DNA of 64,000 nt from VYFG01 sp965213885 (GTDB lineage: Bacteria; Pseudomonadota; Gammaproteobacteria; Arenicellales; Poriferihabitantaceae), in NCBI GenBank assembly GCA_965213885.1, contig OZ243919.1:1054001-1118000 (forward strand). The letters run 5' to 3'. The notes under the pieces are model-generated. The model was not told the origin of the DNA and searched no databases. It saw only the letters and a program-made list of their open reading frames with translations. Positions 1 to 9,650 of the stretch are shown here, in pieces. A program made the position numbers and the translations under genes. How positions within the stretch are numbered: the first letter of the stretch is position 1; the number at the start of each line of letters is the position of its first letter.

Positions 1-608
1 TTTACACCGATGAGGTCAATCAGTACGCAGTTGACATCGAGAAGGCGAACCAGCTATTGGATGAGGCGGGTTATCCGCGCCAAGACGACGGTATGCGCTT
101 TTCGCTCAATCTGACGTACCAGCCAGGCGTGGACTGGGAGCAGAAGAATATTGCTGAGTACATGAAGCCGCAGCTCAAGAAAATCGGAATTGACATCAAT
201 CTGATACCGCCGGCTGATTTCCAGGACTGGTATCAGTCCATTGCAGCCTGGGATCACGACATGACGGCAAACAACAACTTCAGTTGGAGTGATCCGGTGA
301 TCGGAGTTTACCGTATGGTGTTGTCAACCAATATCAAGAACCGGGTCTGGACAAATACCTCCGGATATATCAATGAGGAGGTCGACAGGCTCCTGCATGC
401 TGCTGCCGTTGAAACTGATATGAACAAACGCAGGGATTTGTACGTTGAATTCCAGAAGATTCTGGCACAGGATCTGCCCGTCTATTTCACGATTCAAAGC
501 AATTTCCATAGTGCCTACAACAATGAGTTGATGAACACCCCAACCGGGATCTACGGTGCAATTGGCGCCATGCATAGTGTCTACTGGAAAAACGGAAAAG
601 CCCCCTAA
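1..608 (+). CDS. Peptide-type ABC transporter substrate-binding protein, C-terminal part
   Basis: The gene enters from the left edge; the first whole codon is at position 3 and about 201 residues are visible. It matches the C-terminal part of family 5 extracytoplasmic solute-binding proteins (OppA/DppA type): an opening lobe strand, a run like RDLYVEFQKILAQDLPVYF near the end, and a short final segment. These proteins capture oligopeptides, nickel complexes or sugars in the periplasm and hand them to the permeases. The permease and ATPase genes follow downstream on the same strand after a long gap, so they probably form one transport system. The signal peptide and N-lobe lie outside the window, and the substrate cannot be told. 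Confidence 0.85.
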   Translation, partial: YTDEVNQYAVDIEKANQLLDEAGYPRQDDGMRFSLNLTYQPGVDWEQKNIAEYMKPQLKKIGIDINLIPPADFQDWYQSIAAWDHDMTANNNFSWSDPVIGVYRMVLSTNIKNRVWTNTSGYINEEVDRLLHAAAVETDMNKRRDLYVEFQKILAQDLPVYFTIQSNFHSAYNNELMNTPTGIYGAIGAMHSVYWKNGKAP

Positions 609-1434
609 AGGCGAATTCGATTCTCACTGTGCCGGAAATTTTTCCGCCAGAAACAGCCGGGCGCACACTGGAATCCGGCTTGTTGCGACAGACCGCTACG
701 GTTGGATTCCGCAAAGCCGCCTTTATGTGAGTCGGTCTTTGTACTGATAAGATGAATTGGTCGTTGTCGGCGGACCTCTCGGTCCGCCCTTCGACTGTCC
801 CAGGCCTTTGTTGTGAACGGGTTTTCATACCCCTCCAGGGTTTTGTGGGATGGATACACCAGTCTCGGTTAAGGGATGGAAACGAGAGGTAGTCCCAGTG
901 TCGTTTGTGAAATTCACCGAGAGAATTGCCCCATTCAATCGGTTGGCGGTAGACGCTTGGACGACGGTGTCGTCCTTCGGGCATCGTACTTGGTTGATTG
1001 GATGCCAGAGTAGGGTGGAGCCGGGCCGGAGTTGACGCGATACAAGCACTCGGCGGGTTGCTCCACGCGATCGGAAACCCCGCCTGATTTACGGCAACCA
1101 CGGCCCGGTACTCGTGTCCGCGAAGGTTCGGGCACAGAGGATTCAAAGACATGTCGATCCACATTACACTCGGGCTAGATCCGGCTGCAAAACCGGTACG
1201 GGAAGATCCGGCCAGTCAGCGGGGTACTTCCTTGAGGTGTCGATTTTTCAAATTCCGAAGTTGTTATGGTCTAATTAGGCAAGGTGCCTTGCATAACAAG
1301 GGGCGGGCTTCCGTACGAATCATTGTGACTGGCAAACCGCAGTTTTAATGCCTGTTCTTGTCATCTTCTGAAATCGGTAAGTGCCGAGGGATTACTTTCT
1401 GTCCGGTCTTCGTCTTCGAATGAGGTAACAATCC
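609..1434. other. Gene-free gap between binding protein and permease genes
   Basis: These 826 bases separate the binding protein gene from the permease gene of the same transporter. Several overlapping open frames exist on both strands, but none has recognisable protein similarity, a consistent codon pattern or a good ribosome site. No tRNA or clear terminator hairpin was seen. The length is unusual inside an opp/dpp-type operon, so it may hold a lost gene or an insertion remnant. A GAGGT ribosome site at about 1422-1426 belongs to the next gene. Confidence 0.5.
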
Positions 1435-2403
1435 TTGAAAACAATCCTTGTCGGCCTGAACCGGACAATCTACTCCCTGGTGCTGTTGCTCGCCGTTATC
1501 GTCCTGAATTTTGTCCTGGTCCACATCGCCCCTGGCGACGCGGTGACGGCAATGATCGGTGATATGGGCGGCGCAACCCCGGAACTGGTGGCCGAGCTTC
1601 GGGCGGACTATGGGCTTGATCAGAGTCTCTTTACACAGCTTCATACCCATGTCTGGAAAATGATGCGTGGTGATTTTGGTATTTCGTTCACCCACCGGGT
1701 GCCCGTGAGAGATTTGATTCTGGATCATCTGCCGGCCACCATTCTGCTGGTAACAACCGCGTTTTTCCTTGCCATCATAACCGGCACCATCCTGGGAATC
1801 ATTGCGGCTCAAAAACCGAAAAGCTTGGTCAGCCATGTGGTCACTGTTCTCTCCCTGTCGGGCTTTTCAGCACCGATATTCTGGACCGGTTTAATGCTGT
1901 TGATCGGCTTCGCCTATTTGCTGCCGCTGTTTCCGGCTTCCGGAATGAGGACACCCGGATTTCAGGGTACGGGCCTGGAAGCGTTTGTTGATGTTCTCAA
2001 GCATCTCATCCTCCCGGCGGTGACCCTGGCCAGCGTATATATAGCGGTATATAGCAGATTGGCCAGGGCCAGTATGCTGGACGTACTGGGATCTGATTAC
2101 ATCAGGACCGCTCGGTCAAAGGGCCTGTCCCGGCGGGTCGTCGTGTACAAACATGCCTTGAAGAACGGAATCCTGCCGGTAGTTACCATGGCCGGACTTC
2201 AGTTTTCACAGTTGATTGCCGGGGCTGTTGTGGTGGAAACCGTGTTCAGTTGGCCCGGGATCGGACAACTGGCCTTCAACGCAATTCTGCGCCGGGATCA
2301 TCCACTCCTTCTGGGGATCCTTTTTTTCTCCACTCTCATGGTGGTGGTAGCAAACCTGATCACCGACTTTTCGTATCGAGTTCTGGATCCCCGAATCAAG
2401 TAG
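1435..2403 (+). CDS. ABC transporter permease, OppB/DppB family
   Basis: Inner-membrane permease of a peptide/nickel-type importer, 322 residues, close to the usual 306-340. It has an N-terminal membrane helix, the family N-terminal TC region, and a binding-protein-dependent transport domain with several hydrophobic segments. The EAA-like loop is around residues 220-245 (DYIRTARSKGLSRR), and the protein ends in the family-typical DFSYRVLDPRIK. The start chosen is TTG at 1435, because GAGGT lies about eight bases upstream and no ATG fits the N-terminus. It pairs with the next permease gene, four bases downstream. The substrate is unknown. Confidence 0.9.
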   Translation: MKTILVGLNRTIYSLVLLLAVIVLNFVLVHIAPGDAVTAMIGDMGGATPELVAELRADYGLDQSLFTQLHTHVWKMMRGDFGISFTHRVPVRDLILDHLPATILLVTTAFFLAIITGTILGIIAAQKPKSLVSHVVTVLSLSGFSAPIFWTGLMLLIGFAYLLPLFPASGMRTPGFQGTGLEAFVDVLKHLILPAVTLASVYIAVYSRLARASMLDVLGSDYIRTARSKGLSRRVVVYKHALKNGILPVVTMAGLQFSQLIAGAVVVETVFSWPGIGQLAFNAILRRDHPLLLGILFFSTLMVVVANLITDFSYRVLDPRIK

Positions 2404-2407
2404 GCAT

Positions 2408-3283
2408 ATGAACGACAGGGAAAAATTGAATGCAGCAGTTCGGCCGGATCGCCCCATTGCCGATCTGTGGCATCTGTTTTTTGCCAACAAAGCGGCAGTT
2501 CTCGGCTTGGCGTTATGGCTCATCGTAGTATTCACGGCGATTTTCGGGCTGACGATCCATCCCGGTGATCCCTTTGCGATGGTCGGGGCTCCAATGACGC
2601 CTCCGGGTGAGGAATTTCTACTGGGAACAGACTATCTTGGTCGGGACGTCCTGACCGGCATCATACACGGGGCTTCCATCACTCTGGCCATCGGTTTTTC
2701 CGCGACTATCTGCACGGCCTTGATCGGGGTAATCATCGGTGTACTGGCCGGCTACTACGGCCGCTGGGTCGACAACCTGCTGATGCGCGTGACCGAATTC
2801 TTTCAGGTGTTGCCTCCCATGTTGTTTGTCATGGTGCTGATTTCCCTGTTTACCCCCAGCATCTACCTGATTGTCCTGGCAATCGCCATCGTAAGCTGGA
2901 CAGGCATGGCACGATTGACGCGGGCGGAATTCTTGAAGATCAAGGAAATGGAATACGTCAAGGCGGAACGGGCCATGGGAGCCAGAAACGCGAGCATCAT
3001 GGCGAAAGTGATACTCCCCAACGCGCTGCCCCCCCTGATCGTTGCCATTGCCCTGAATGTCGGCACTGCGATTCTGTTTGAAGCGGCTCTGAGTTTTCTC
3101 GGATTGGGAGATCCCAACGCCTATAGTTGGGGATACATGATTGGTTCTTCCAGGGAATACATCTGGGATTCCTGGTGGACAATTACGTTCCCGGGATTTG
3201 CAATTTTCCTGACCGTACTGGGTGTCAGCCTGGTTGGCGACGGCCTGAACGATGCTCTGAATCCCAAATTGAGAGAACTATGA
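2408..3283 (+). CDS. ABC transporter permease, OppC/DppC family
   Basis: Second membrane subunit of the importer, 291 residues. An N-terminal cytoplasmic stretch and first helix (the OppC_N region) are followed by the transport domain. The signature GTDYLGRDVLTGIIHGA is near residues 75-91 and the EAA loop (EYVKAERAMGARNASIM) near 180-196. The C-terminus, GDGLNDALNPKLREL, is typical of the family. It begins four bases after the previous gene and its stop overlaps the start of the first ATPase gene (ATGA), which indicates tight translational coupling. Confidence 0.92.
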   Translation: MNDREKLNAAVRPDRPIADLWHLFFANKAAVLGLALWLIVVFTAIFGLTIHPGDPFAMVGAPMTPPGEEFLLGTDYLGRDVLTGIIHGASITLAIGFSATICTALIGVIIGVLAGYYGRWVDNLLMRVTEFFQVLPPMLFVMVLISLFTPSIYLIVLAIAIVSWTGMARLTRAEFLKIKEMEYVKAERAMGARNASIMAKVILPNALPPLIVAIALNVGTAILFEAALSFLGLGDPNAYSWGYMIGSSREYIWDSWWTITFPGFAIFLTVLGVSLVGDGLNDALNPKLREL

Positions 3284-4272
3284 AGCAGGAACCGTTACTG
3301 CAGGTCAATGGATTGTGTGTGGATTTCTCCACCAAGGCCGGCCGTGTCCGGGTGCTGAATCAACTGAACCTCCACCTTTTACCGGGCGAGGCGCTGGGAA
3401 TCGTCGGTGAAAGTGGCTGCGGGAAAAGTATGACAGCTCTGTCGATCATGCGCCTGGTGCCTGTACCGCCGGGTAATATCACCGCCGGCCGGATATTGTT
3501 GAATGGCACCGATATTCTGCAGTTGACGGAAAGCGAGATGGAGGATGTCCGGGGTAACGAGATTTCCATGGTTTTCCAGGAGCCCATGACATCGCTGAAT
3601 CCGGTTTTCACAATCGGCACTCAGGTATCCGAAAATATCCGACGGCATCAGTCGACAACCTCCGCACAGTCAAAGGAGAAAACCCTGCAGATGCTCGAAG
3701 CTGTCGGCATCCCGGCTCCCGAACAGAGGATCAACCAATATCCACATGAACTCTCTGGCGGTATGCGTCAGCGTGTCATGATAGCCATGGCGCTTTCCTG
3801 TCAGCCCAGCGTACTGATCGCCGATGAACCAACGACCGCTCTGGACGTTACGATCCAGGCGCAGATATTTGAACTGCTAAGGCACATTCAAGAAGAAATG
3901 GGGACTGCGGTGATACTAATTACCCATGACATGAGCGTCATCGCCGAATTTGCCGACCGCGTGGCAGTCATGTATGCAGGCCGCAAGATAGAGGAGGGGC
4001 TGGTGAGGGACATTATTGACAATCCCCGTCATCCCTACACGCAGGGCCTTATCAACTGCGTGCCGGTTCTCAAGAAGGATCCCGGGCCTGTACGGGTAGA
4101 ACTCAACGAAATTCCGGGTGTTGTGCCCAATATGGCGCAATTGGGAACCGGCTGTTCATTCGCCCCTCGCTGTCACAAGGTCATTGATCGATGCCATGAG
4201 GAAATCCCGCCCGAAGAACCGGTTGGCGAGAACCATTACGCCAGCTGCTGGCGGGTTGGGGAGGCCGTATGA
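3280..4272 (+). CDS. ABC transporter ATP-binding protein, OppD/DppD family
   Basis: First ATPase of the importer, 330 residues. Walker A is GESGCGKSM (near residue 45), the ABC signature is LSGGMRQRV, and Walker B is VLIADEP followed by the D-loop. The C-terminal oligopeptide-transporter extension carries the usual cysteines (GTGCSFAPRCHKVIDRC). The start is the ATG at 3280 that overlaps the previous stop; a longer reading from 3127 would overlap the permease gene by 157 bases and adds no family sequence. It acts with the next gene product as an ATPase heterodimer on the cytoplasmic face. Confidence 0.92.
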   Translation: MKQEPLLQVNGLCVDFSTKAGRVRVLNQLNLHLLPGEALGIVGESGCGKSMTALSIMRLVPVPPGNITAGRILLNGTDILQLTESEMEDVRGNEISMVFQEPMTSLNPVFTIGTQVSENIRRHQSTTSAQSKEKTLQMLEAVGIPAPEQRINQYPHELSGGMRQRVMIAMALSCQPSVLIADEPTTALDVTIQAQIFELLRHIQEEMGTAVILITHDMSVIAEFADRVAVMYAGRKIEEGLVRDIIDNPRHPYTQGLINCVPVLKKDPGPVRVELNEIPGVVPNMAQLGTGCSFAPRCHKVIDRCHEEIPPEEPVGENHYASCWRVGEAV

Positions 4273-5237
4273 AATCCGAGATTTCCCTGAAGGTTGATGA
4301 TCTCCGAACTTATTTCAAGGTTCGCAGACCCCACCTGCTTGCGGAGCAGCCAACCGTGTACGCAGTGGATGGCGTGAGCTTTGAAATCGAGTCGGGTAAG
4401 ACTCTCGGCCTGGTTGGAGAAAGCGGCTGCGGAAAATCGACAACCGCTTTCTCTGTACTTCGTCTGGTTGAGCCAACTTCCGGTTCGGTGGTTCTCAAGG
4501 GGGTCGATGTCTGCCGGCTGAATGAGAATGCCCTGCGGAATTATCGCCGCCATATGCAGATCATTTTTCAGGATCCCTATTCCTCCATGAACCCTCGAAC
4601 AACCGCGGGCGAAATCATCAGGGCTCCCCTGAAAATCCTCAAAATCGGGACACCAAGAGAACAGCACGAGAGGGTGGCGGAACTGCTCAGTCTGGTGGGA
4701 TTGCGTCCTGAACAAAAGAATCTTTTTCCACACCAGTTTTCGGGCGGCCAACGACAACGAATCTGTGTTGCCCGTGCACTGGCTCCGAATCCTGACTTTA
4801 TCGTCTGCGACGAACCTGTTTCCGCCCTGGACGTCGCGATTCAGTCACAAATACTCAATCTGTTAGCGCGACTGCAGAGGGAGTTCGGCCTGACCTATCT
4901 GTTTATTTCTCATGATATGGCAGTTGTTCAGCATATATGCGACGAAATCGCTGTCATGTATCTGGGCAGAATCGTAGAGAGGGCGGATCGCCGATCACTC
5001 TTCCTGGATGTAAAACACCCTTATACCAAGGCGTTGCTGTCGGCTGTCCCGACAATGGGCAGGGTAACTGAACGTTCATCCACCCCCATTAGAGGAGATG
5101 TGCCTAGCCCCATGAATCCTCCGTCAGGCTGCCATTTCCATACACGATGTCGTTTTGCAGAGAAGCGCTGCAGTGTGGAGAAGCCCGTTTTACGGGAAGT
5201 TGTCCCCAATCATTGGGTTGCCTGCCATCTAGTCTGA
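4269..5237 (+). CDS. ABC transporter ATP-binding protein, OppF/DppF family
   Basis: Second ATPase, 322 residues. Walker A is GESGCGKST, the signature motif is FSGGQRQRI, Walker B is FIVCDEP, and the C-terminal extension has the cysteine pattern GCHFHTRCRFAEKRC. The start overlaps the previous stop as ATGA. This closes the importer operon; the next gene is on the opposite strand. The order binding protein, B, C, D, F is the classic dipeptide/oligopeptide arrangement, but the ligand (peptide, nickel chelate, opine) cannot be inferred from the ATPases. Confidence 0.92.
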   Translation: MKSEISLKVDDLRTYFKVRRPHLLAEQPTVYAVDGVSFEIESGKTLGLVGESGCGKSTTAFSVLRLVEPTSGSVVLKGVDVCRLNENALRNYRRHMQIIFQDPYSSMNPRTTAGEIIRAPLKILKIGTPREQHERVAELLSLVGLRPEQKNLFPHQFSGGQRQRICVARALAPNPDFIVCDEPVSALDVAIQSQILNLLARLQREFGLTYLFISHDMAVVQHICDEIAVMYLGRIVERADRRSLFLDVKHPYTKALLSAVPTMGRVTERSSTPIRGDVPSPMNPPSGCHFHTRCRFAEKRCSVEKPVLREVVPNHWVACHLV

Positions 5238-5326
5238 ACCCCGGAGCACTGGGTTCGATTGATACGCTCGGGAATGGTTTGGGTGAAAATTGAGATCAAA
5301 AGCCCGGGATTCAACGCCTGCCGTTT

Positions 5327-6472
5327 CTAGCGCAGACTGCCCACAAAGGCCCGCAGGTCATCGATAAAAAGTTCCGGTTCTTCCATCGCCCCGAAATGGC
5401 CGCCGCGGGGCATCTCCGTCCACCGGTGTACATTGTAGAGCCGTTCAACATAACTGCGGGGTGGCCAGGCCAGTATTTCCTTCGGAAACAGGGCGCATCC
5501 GGTTGGCACTTCCACCCGTTTCCCTTCCGGTGACAGGGTGCGCCCCCCTTCCTCGCGTCGACCGTAGTAGATCCACGAAGCCGTGTTGAAGGTTCGGGTC
5601 ACTACATAGACCATGATGTTGGTAAGCAACTCGTCTTTGGTATGTGCGCTTTCAATGTCATCCCCATCGATATCCGACCATGAATTGAATTTTTCGATAA
5701 TCCACGCGGCGACACCAACCGGGCTATCCATCATTGCATAACTCAAGGTTTGCGGTCGGGTGGCCTGCTGGATTCGGTACCCGTTCTCGATTTCCTGTTC
5801 CCGTTCAAATTTTTCCGCCCAGGCCTCTTCCTCCGCGCCCTGTGGGCCGGCCGGATGTCGCATGGTCAATATGCTGATATGAATTGCCCTGCAAGCCGGG
5901 TGTTCCAGACCCAGCCAGGACGAGATGGCGCCGCCCCAATCCCCTCCCTGTGCAACGTAGCTGTCGTAACCCAGTATCCCGGTCATCAGGGTGTTGAGGA
6001 CATCCGCCATTTTACGCGGGCCATAGGGTCGTGGAGGACGGCCAGAGAAACCAAAACCCGGCAACGAGGGCGCTACAACGGTGAATGCGTCTTCTATTTT
6101 CCCGCCATGTCGTTCAGGATGCGCGAGTGGATCGATGATCTCCATAAACTCGACGATCGACCCCGGCCAGCCGTGACTGATGATCAACGGAGTCGGCGAA
6201 GGACCACTGCCGATTTTGTGAATAAAGTGAATGTCGATGCCATCGACCTGCGCCACGAACTGTGGAAAATTGTTGATCGCAGCCTCCTGTTTTCGCCAGT
6301 CGAATTCGCTAATCCAGTATGTCGCGATCTCCTGCATGTAATCCAGATTGGTGCCGTATTTCCAGCCTCCGTCGTCCGGCATCTCGTGCCATGGGTAAGC
6401 CGCGACTTTCGCACGGATGTTGTCCAGAGTCTCGTTGGGAACGAAAACCTTGAATGGCTGAGGGGTGGTCAT
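5327..6472 (-). CDS. Epoxide hydrolase, N-terminal-domain (EHN) family
   Basis: Alpha/beta hydrolase of the microsomal-type epoxide hydrolase family, 381 residues from the ATG at 6472. The in-frame TTG eleven codons upstream is less likely, as the family starts near TTPQPFKV. The N-terminal EHN domain is followed by the oxyanion motif HGWPGS, the nucleophile motif GGDWGG (Asp), a tyrosine region (WIYYGRRE) and the catalytic His in GGHFGAMEEPE. The family opens epoxides to diols, but many bacterial members have unknown natural substrates. It converges with the importer operon, and the broken MocR-type regulator gene lies upstream on the same strand. Confidence 0.88.
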   Translation of the reverse strand: MTTPQPFKVFVPNETLDNIRAKVAAYPWHEMPDDGGWKYGTNLDYMQEIATYWISEFDWRKQEAAINNFPQFVAQVDGIDIHFIHKIGSGPSPTPLIISHGWPGSIVEFMEIIDPLAHPERHGGKIEDAFTVVAPSLPGFGFSGRPPRPYGPRKMADVLNTLMTGILGYDSYVAQGGDWGGAISSWLGLEHPACRAIHISILTMRHPAGPQGAEEEAWAEKFEREQEIENGYRIQQATRPQTLSYAMMDSPVGVAAWIIEKFNSWSDIDGDDIESAHTKDELLTNIMVYVVTRTFNTASWIYYGRREEGGRTLSPEGKRVEVPTGCALFPKEILAWPPRSYVERLYNVHRWTEMPRGGHFGAMEEPELFIDDLRAFVGSLR

Positions 6473-6752
6473 GACATGAAGCCGTAAAGCATAAATTATC
6501 TTCAATTAACGCAAAAATCTGTCGGCATCGTCGAGAGACAGATTGAAGTTTTTTGGAGGACAGAATCTGCCGGCGACACTGGGTATTCCATCACCACTTT
6601 CGGGCTGGAGCACAGGTTGCCCGGCGCAGGATACCCTGTAAGCGTCTGGAATACCTGTTTTGATCAACGCGGGACGCCTGGCAACGGGAATTACGGGAAG
6701 GTCCTTTCAACCAGAAAATAAGATTGCCGTCCTCGTCAAACGGTGTTTCGTT

Positions 6753-8212
6753 TTAGATCTGGCGCTTGACTTCTTCTGAAATAATTCGAATTCCTTCCTC
6801 AAGCTTTTTCAGGGGCACAAACGCAAATCCAAGCCTGAAACTTCGCTGATCTTTTTTCAGGCTGAATCTTTCCCCGATATCGATCAGGACACCCCGTTCA
6901 CGAAGTCGCTCGCCGAGTTCTGTGGAGTTGAAACCCTTTGGCCCGGTCAGCCAAAAACAGGTGCCGCCCTTGGTCGGTGCTTTTTCAAGCATCCCCAGGT
7001 GCTCGTTGATCGCATCATTCATGACATGCCATCGCCGCTTGTAACGCCGCTCGATGTTCCGTAAATGAGAATCGTAATAGCCGAGCTGAAAAAAAAGCGC
7101 CACTACTTCCTGCACAATCGTCGGCGCATGGCGCATGATCACGCCCCTGACTATCCTGGCCTGCCGGATAATGTCCCGATGAGCTACCATGAAACCCAGA
7201 CGTAGCCCGGGGGACAGGGTCTTTGAAAGGCTGCCAACATAGATCACGCGACCGTTCTTGTCCAGTGATCTTAAGGACTGCGACCGATTGTTGAAAAAGT
7301 TCATTTCGGCCTCGTAGTCATCCTCGATGATCAAAAATTCCTTGCGACTGCCGCTTCAAGCAAATTCTTCCGACGTTGATTCGACATGGTCACCATAGTG
7401 GGAAACTGGTGGCTGGGAGTGGTGAAAACCAGCTGGCAGTTATCGGGAATCCGCGACACGATCAAGCCATGTTTGTCAACAGGTACCCCGACAACCTTAT
7501 TTCCGGCAAGCTGAAACGCATTGCGGCCATAGGAGAATCCCGGATCTTCGATGGCAATGGGTTTCTTCTTGTGAGCAAACGTCGCGCCAATGATATAGAG
7601 CGCATTCTGGGCCCCGAGGGTAATCAACACCTCGTCTTTGTTTATGTAAATACCGCGAGTGCTCAACAGGCGTTGTCGCAATTGCTGCAACAAGTGCGGG
7701 CTGTCGCTTTCGACAGAGTCGTCTCTCCATGCGGGCATCTTTGTTCGCCTCAATGCAAGTCGGGTGCACTCGCGCCAGCTTTCAACCGGAAACAGGTCAG
7801 GGTCAATCTGGTTGTAAATGAAGGGAAATGAATAGCTTTTCCAGTTCAGCGGGTTGTCGACTGGCACTAATCCCAGGGGTTTGAGCTTGACTGGTGCAGG
7901 AATATCAGTGAGATCTTCGCGATGACCGTGCAGATCCACTTCCTGCCCCTGTTCACGGGCAATCGGATTTACGAAGTAACCGGATCGATTCTTTGCGACC
8001 AGCAATCCGAGGTCCATCAGGCGATTGTAGGCGGAAAAAACCGTGTTCCTGGATACCCCAAGCTGTTCGGCCAATTCGCGACAGGAGGGCAACCGCTTTT
8101 CCGTCGATAGTGCTTGGCTGGTAATTGCGGAACTCAGCATCTCGCATATCTGATCGCGCAATCCCAGGCTTGATTCTTCCGGCAATACGAACATTGGGGT
8201 TATTGAATCCAT
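6753..8212 (-). pseudogene. MocR/PdxR-type regulator (GntR HTH plus aminotransferase domain), frameshifted
   Basis: Two adjoining minus-strand frames form one protein of about 486 residues, the normal MocR length. The first (8212 to 7331) carries a GntR winged helix near residues 15-80 (LAEQLGVSRNTVFSAYNRL) and the first half of a fold-type I aminotransferase domain. The second (7334 to 6753) resumes with IIEDDYEAEM and the PLP-lysine region (YVGSLSKTLSPGLRLG). They meet at a run of five T (coding strand) at about 7333-7337. One extra T would restore ARNF-LIIEDDY. The remaining sequence looks undamaged, so this is either a very recent mutation or a base-call error. Such regulators usually control PLP, GABA, taurine or amine genes. 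Confidence 0.8.
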
Positions 8213-8753
8213 AACTTTTCCTCCATCAATTGATGTCTATCGGTTCATTTTCTCCGAATTCGAATCTTTCCCGATTTTGTCACTGTTGATTGCAACTGCC
8301 CCCTAGGTTCTGACAGTGAATCTTTGTTGCAAATTGTAGCCATGTAGTAGGAGCCAGGCGACCACCTTATCTTCACTCAGCGAACGCGCTGGTCCTGAAG
8401 TCCCAATCGTGTTGAGCACTGATCAGTTGCCAGCCCGAATTATAGAGATTCTGGACAACGGTGTGAGAAGAGACAAATCTCTGGGTCAGTTTCATGACTT
8501 GAACCGTCACATTACTCGCTTCCTGAATCTGCTCTCCTCGTATGATAGTTCCGCCCGATTGTGTCCAAACTGAGTTGTACCGTGGACGGATACCGGCATT
8601 ACTTCCCCATCTGAGATCCTGTAATTATGCAGCCTATCCGTTACTATTTTCCTTGGGCCGTCTCCACGGTTTCGGGGCGGGCAGCAGTGTCCAACTCGGA
8701 AAAAGAACTGAAAATCCCCATGTACATAGTTCAAAAGGGCCCTCACGCAAACC
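8213..8753. other. Gene-free stretch upstream of the MocR-type gene
   Basis: About 540 bases with no convincing gene on either strand. The part next to 8212 is AT-rich and is likely to hold the regulator promoter. The remainder has short open frames with no recognisable similarity. It leads into a small restriction-enzyme-like fragment and the cut-off umuC, so the whole stretch looks like a rearrangement scar. Confidence 0.4.
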
Positions 8754-8933
8754 ATGAATTCCATCATCCAGGATGACCAGTTGTACAAACAGTTCGTGGA
8801 CAACGACAGCTTCCGGCGTTGGATGACCGATAATGGATTCGTCTTGGCTGAACGGTCGGGCGCTTATCCAGAGCGCATGCCACCAGAGTCCAAAGAAGAT
8901 GCAAGGTGGCTTCCGGCCAGATGCAGACAATGA
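8754..8933 (+). pseudogene. Short fragment resembling the C-terminus of a restriction/helicase subunit
   Basis: A 59-codon frame from ATG 8754 to TGA 8931-8933. Its start reads DDQLYKQFVDNDSFRRWMTD, a pattern I associate with the C-terminal end of some type I restriction R subunits or DEAD-box helicases. The similarity continues slightly upstream of the ATG (ALTQT), so the ATG is probably internal. After about residue 30 the likeness ends. If the assignment is right, it is the last piece of a deleted gene. The recognition is from memory and weak. Confidence 0.25.
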
Positions 8934-9001
8934 CGACGGATTTTAGCGCCTGTCTGAACAACAGGTGCCTGGGATCGAAGGCCCTGCCCATACAATCGCT
9001 T

Positions 9002-9298
9002 CGAGTACACCTCGATCCGCGGGCTGAACTGCTGCAGTGTCATCATCACCCGGTTGGAGATGTCGCCGTAGAGCGGATAGTTGGAGGAAAAGATCGCCAC
9101 GCCATGCCGGCGCAACCGGTGCTCGATCTTGAAAAAAGGCTCCAGGTCCCGGAAACCGAGCGCCTTGGCTTCCCCGGAGCGCGCCACGACGAACCCGTCG
9201 TTGTTGGACAGGACCACCACGGGCTTCCCCCGCAGGTCGGGGCGGAAGATCTGCTCGCAGCTCGCGTAGAAGCTGTTGCAGTCAACGAGGGCGAACAT
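9002..9298 (-). pseudogene. umuC: DNA polymerase V catalytic subunit UmuC, truncated
   Basis: The first 99 codons are an excellent match to the N-terminus of UmuC, the Y-family translesion polymerase: FALVDCNSFYASCEQIF with the metal-binding Asp, then SNNDGFVVARS and SSNYPLYGDIS. After IEVYS, where the family continues with SIDEAFLD, the sequence turns into unrelated residues and the frame stops at 8864. About three quarters of the gene, including the second catalytic acidic residues, is missing. It overlaps umuD by 17 bases, as in normal umuDC operons. The break lies at about 9001, where the base composition also changes. No active polymerase can be made from this copy. Confidence 0.85.
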
Positions 9299-9650
9299 GG
9301 CGGTGTGAGCGGATCGAGTGGATCACGACGCCTTCGATGAGCAGGTCCGCATCCTCGCCGACCGGGATCGGCGGATAGGCGTTGTTTGCGGACAGCAGGC
9401 GGCATCGTTTCCGGTCGAGTATCTTGCAGGTCATCTCCCCGTCGATGACCGCCACGACGACGCTCCCGTGTTCCGGTTCCACGGCCCGGTCCACGATCAG
9501 GAGGTCGCCGTCGAAGATGCCCGCATCCTGCATGGACGCGCCCGAGACCCTGCAGTAGAAGGTCGCGGCGGGATGACTGATGAGGTGCTCGTTCAGGTCG
9601 AGCTTCCCGTCCATGTAGTCGTCCGCGGGGCTGGGAAACCCCGCCGGCAC
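9282..9650 (-). CDS. umuD: UmuD, LexA-like self-cleaving protein of polymerase V
   Basis: S24-family protein, 122 residues from GTG 9650. It opens with PAGFPSPADDY, the cleavage-site region (cut between A and G). The catalytic Ser is in SGASMQDAG and the Lys in GEMTCKIL. In the SOS response RecA triggers removal of the N-terminal arm, and UmuD' then joins UmuC. The arm seems to be encoded in frame upstream (RIPHFPGAV just before PAGF; open to a TGA near 9732-9734), but no ATG, GTG or TTG is found there. Starting at the GTG would give an almost pre-cleaved UmuD'. The partner umuC is truncated, so the operon is probably dead. Confidence 0.82.
   Translation of the reverse strand: MPAGFPSPADDYMDGKLDLNEHLISHPAATFYCRVSGASMQDAGIFDGDLLIVDRAVEPEHGSVVVAVIDGEMTCKILDRKRCRLLSANNAYPPIPVGEDADLLIEGVVIHSIRSHRHVRPR

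Noticed and set aside
487..1164. 225-residue minus-strand frame in the importer gap
   Set aside because: No domain or ribosome site; part lies antisense to the binding protein gene.
5238..5326. tRNA-like GGGTTCGATT sequence
   Set aside because: No matching acceptor or anticodon arms could be drawn around it.
6753..8212. Two separate genes: a GntR regulator and an aminotransferase fragment
   Set aside because: Joined length and domain order match one MocR-type protein, and the break is a single base in a T run.
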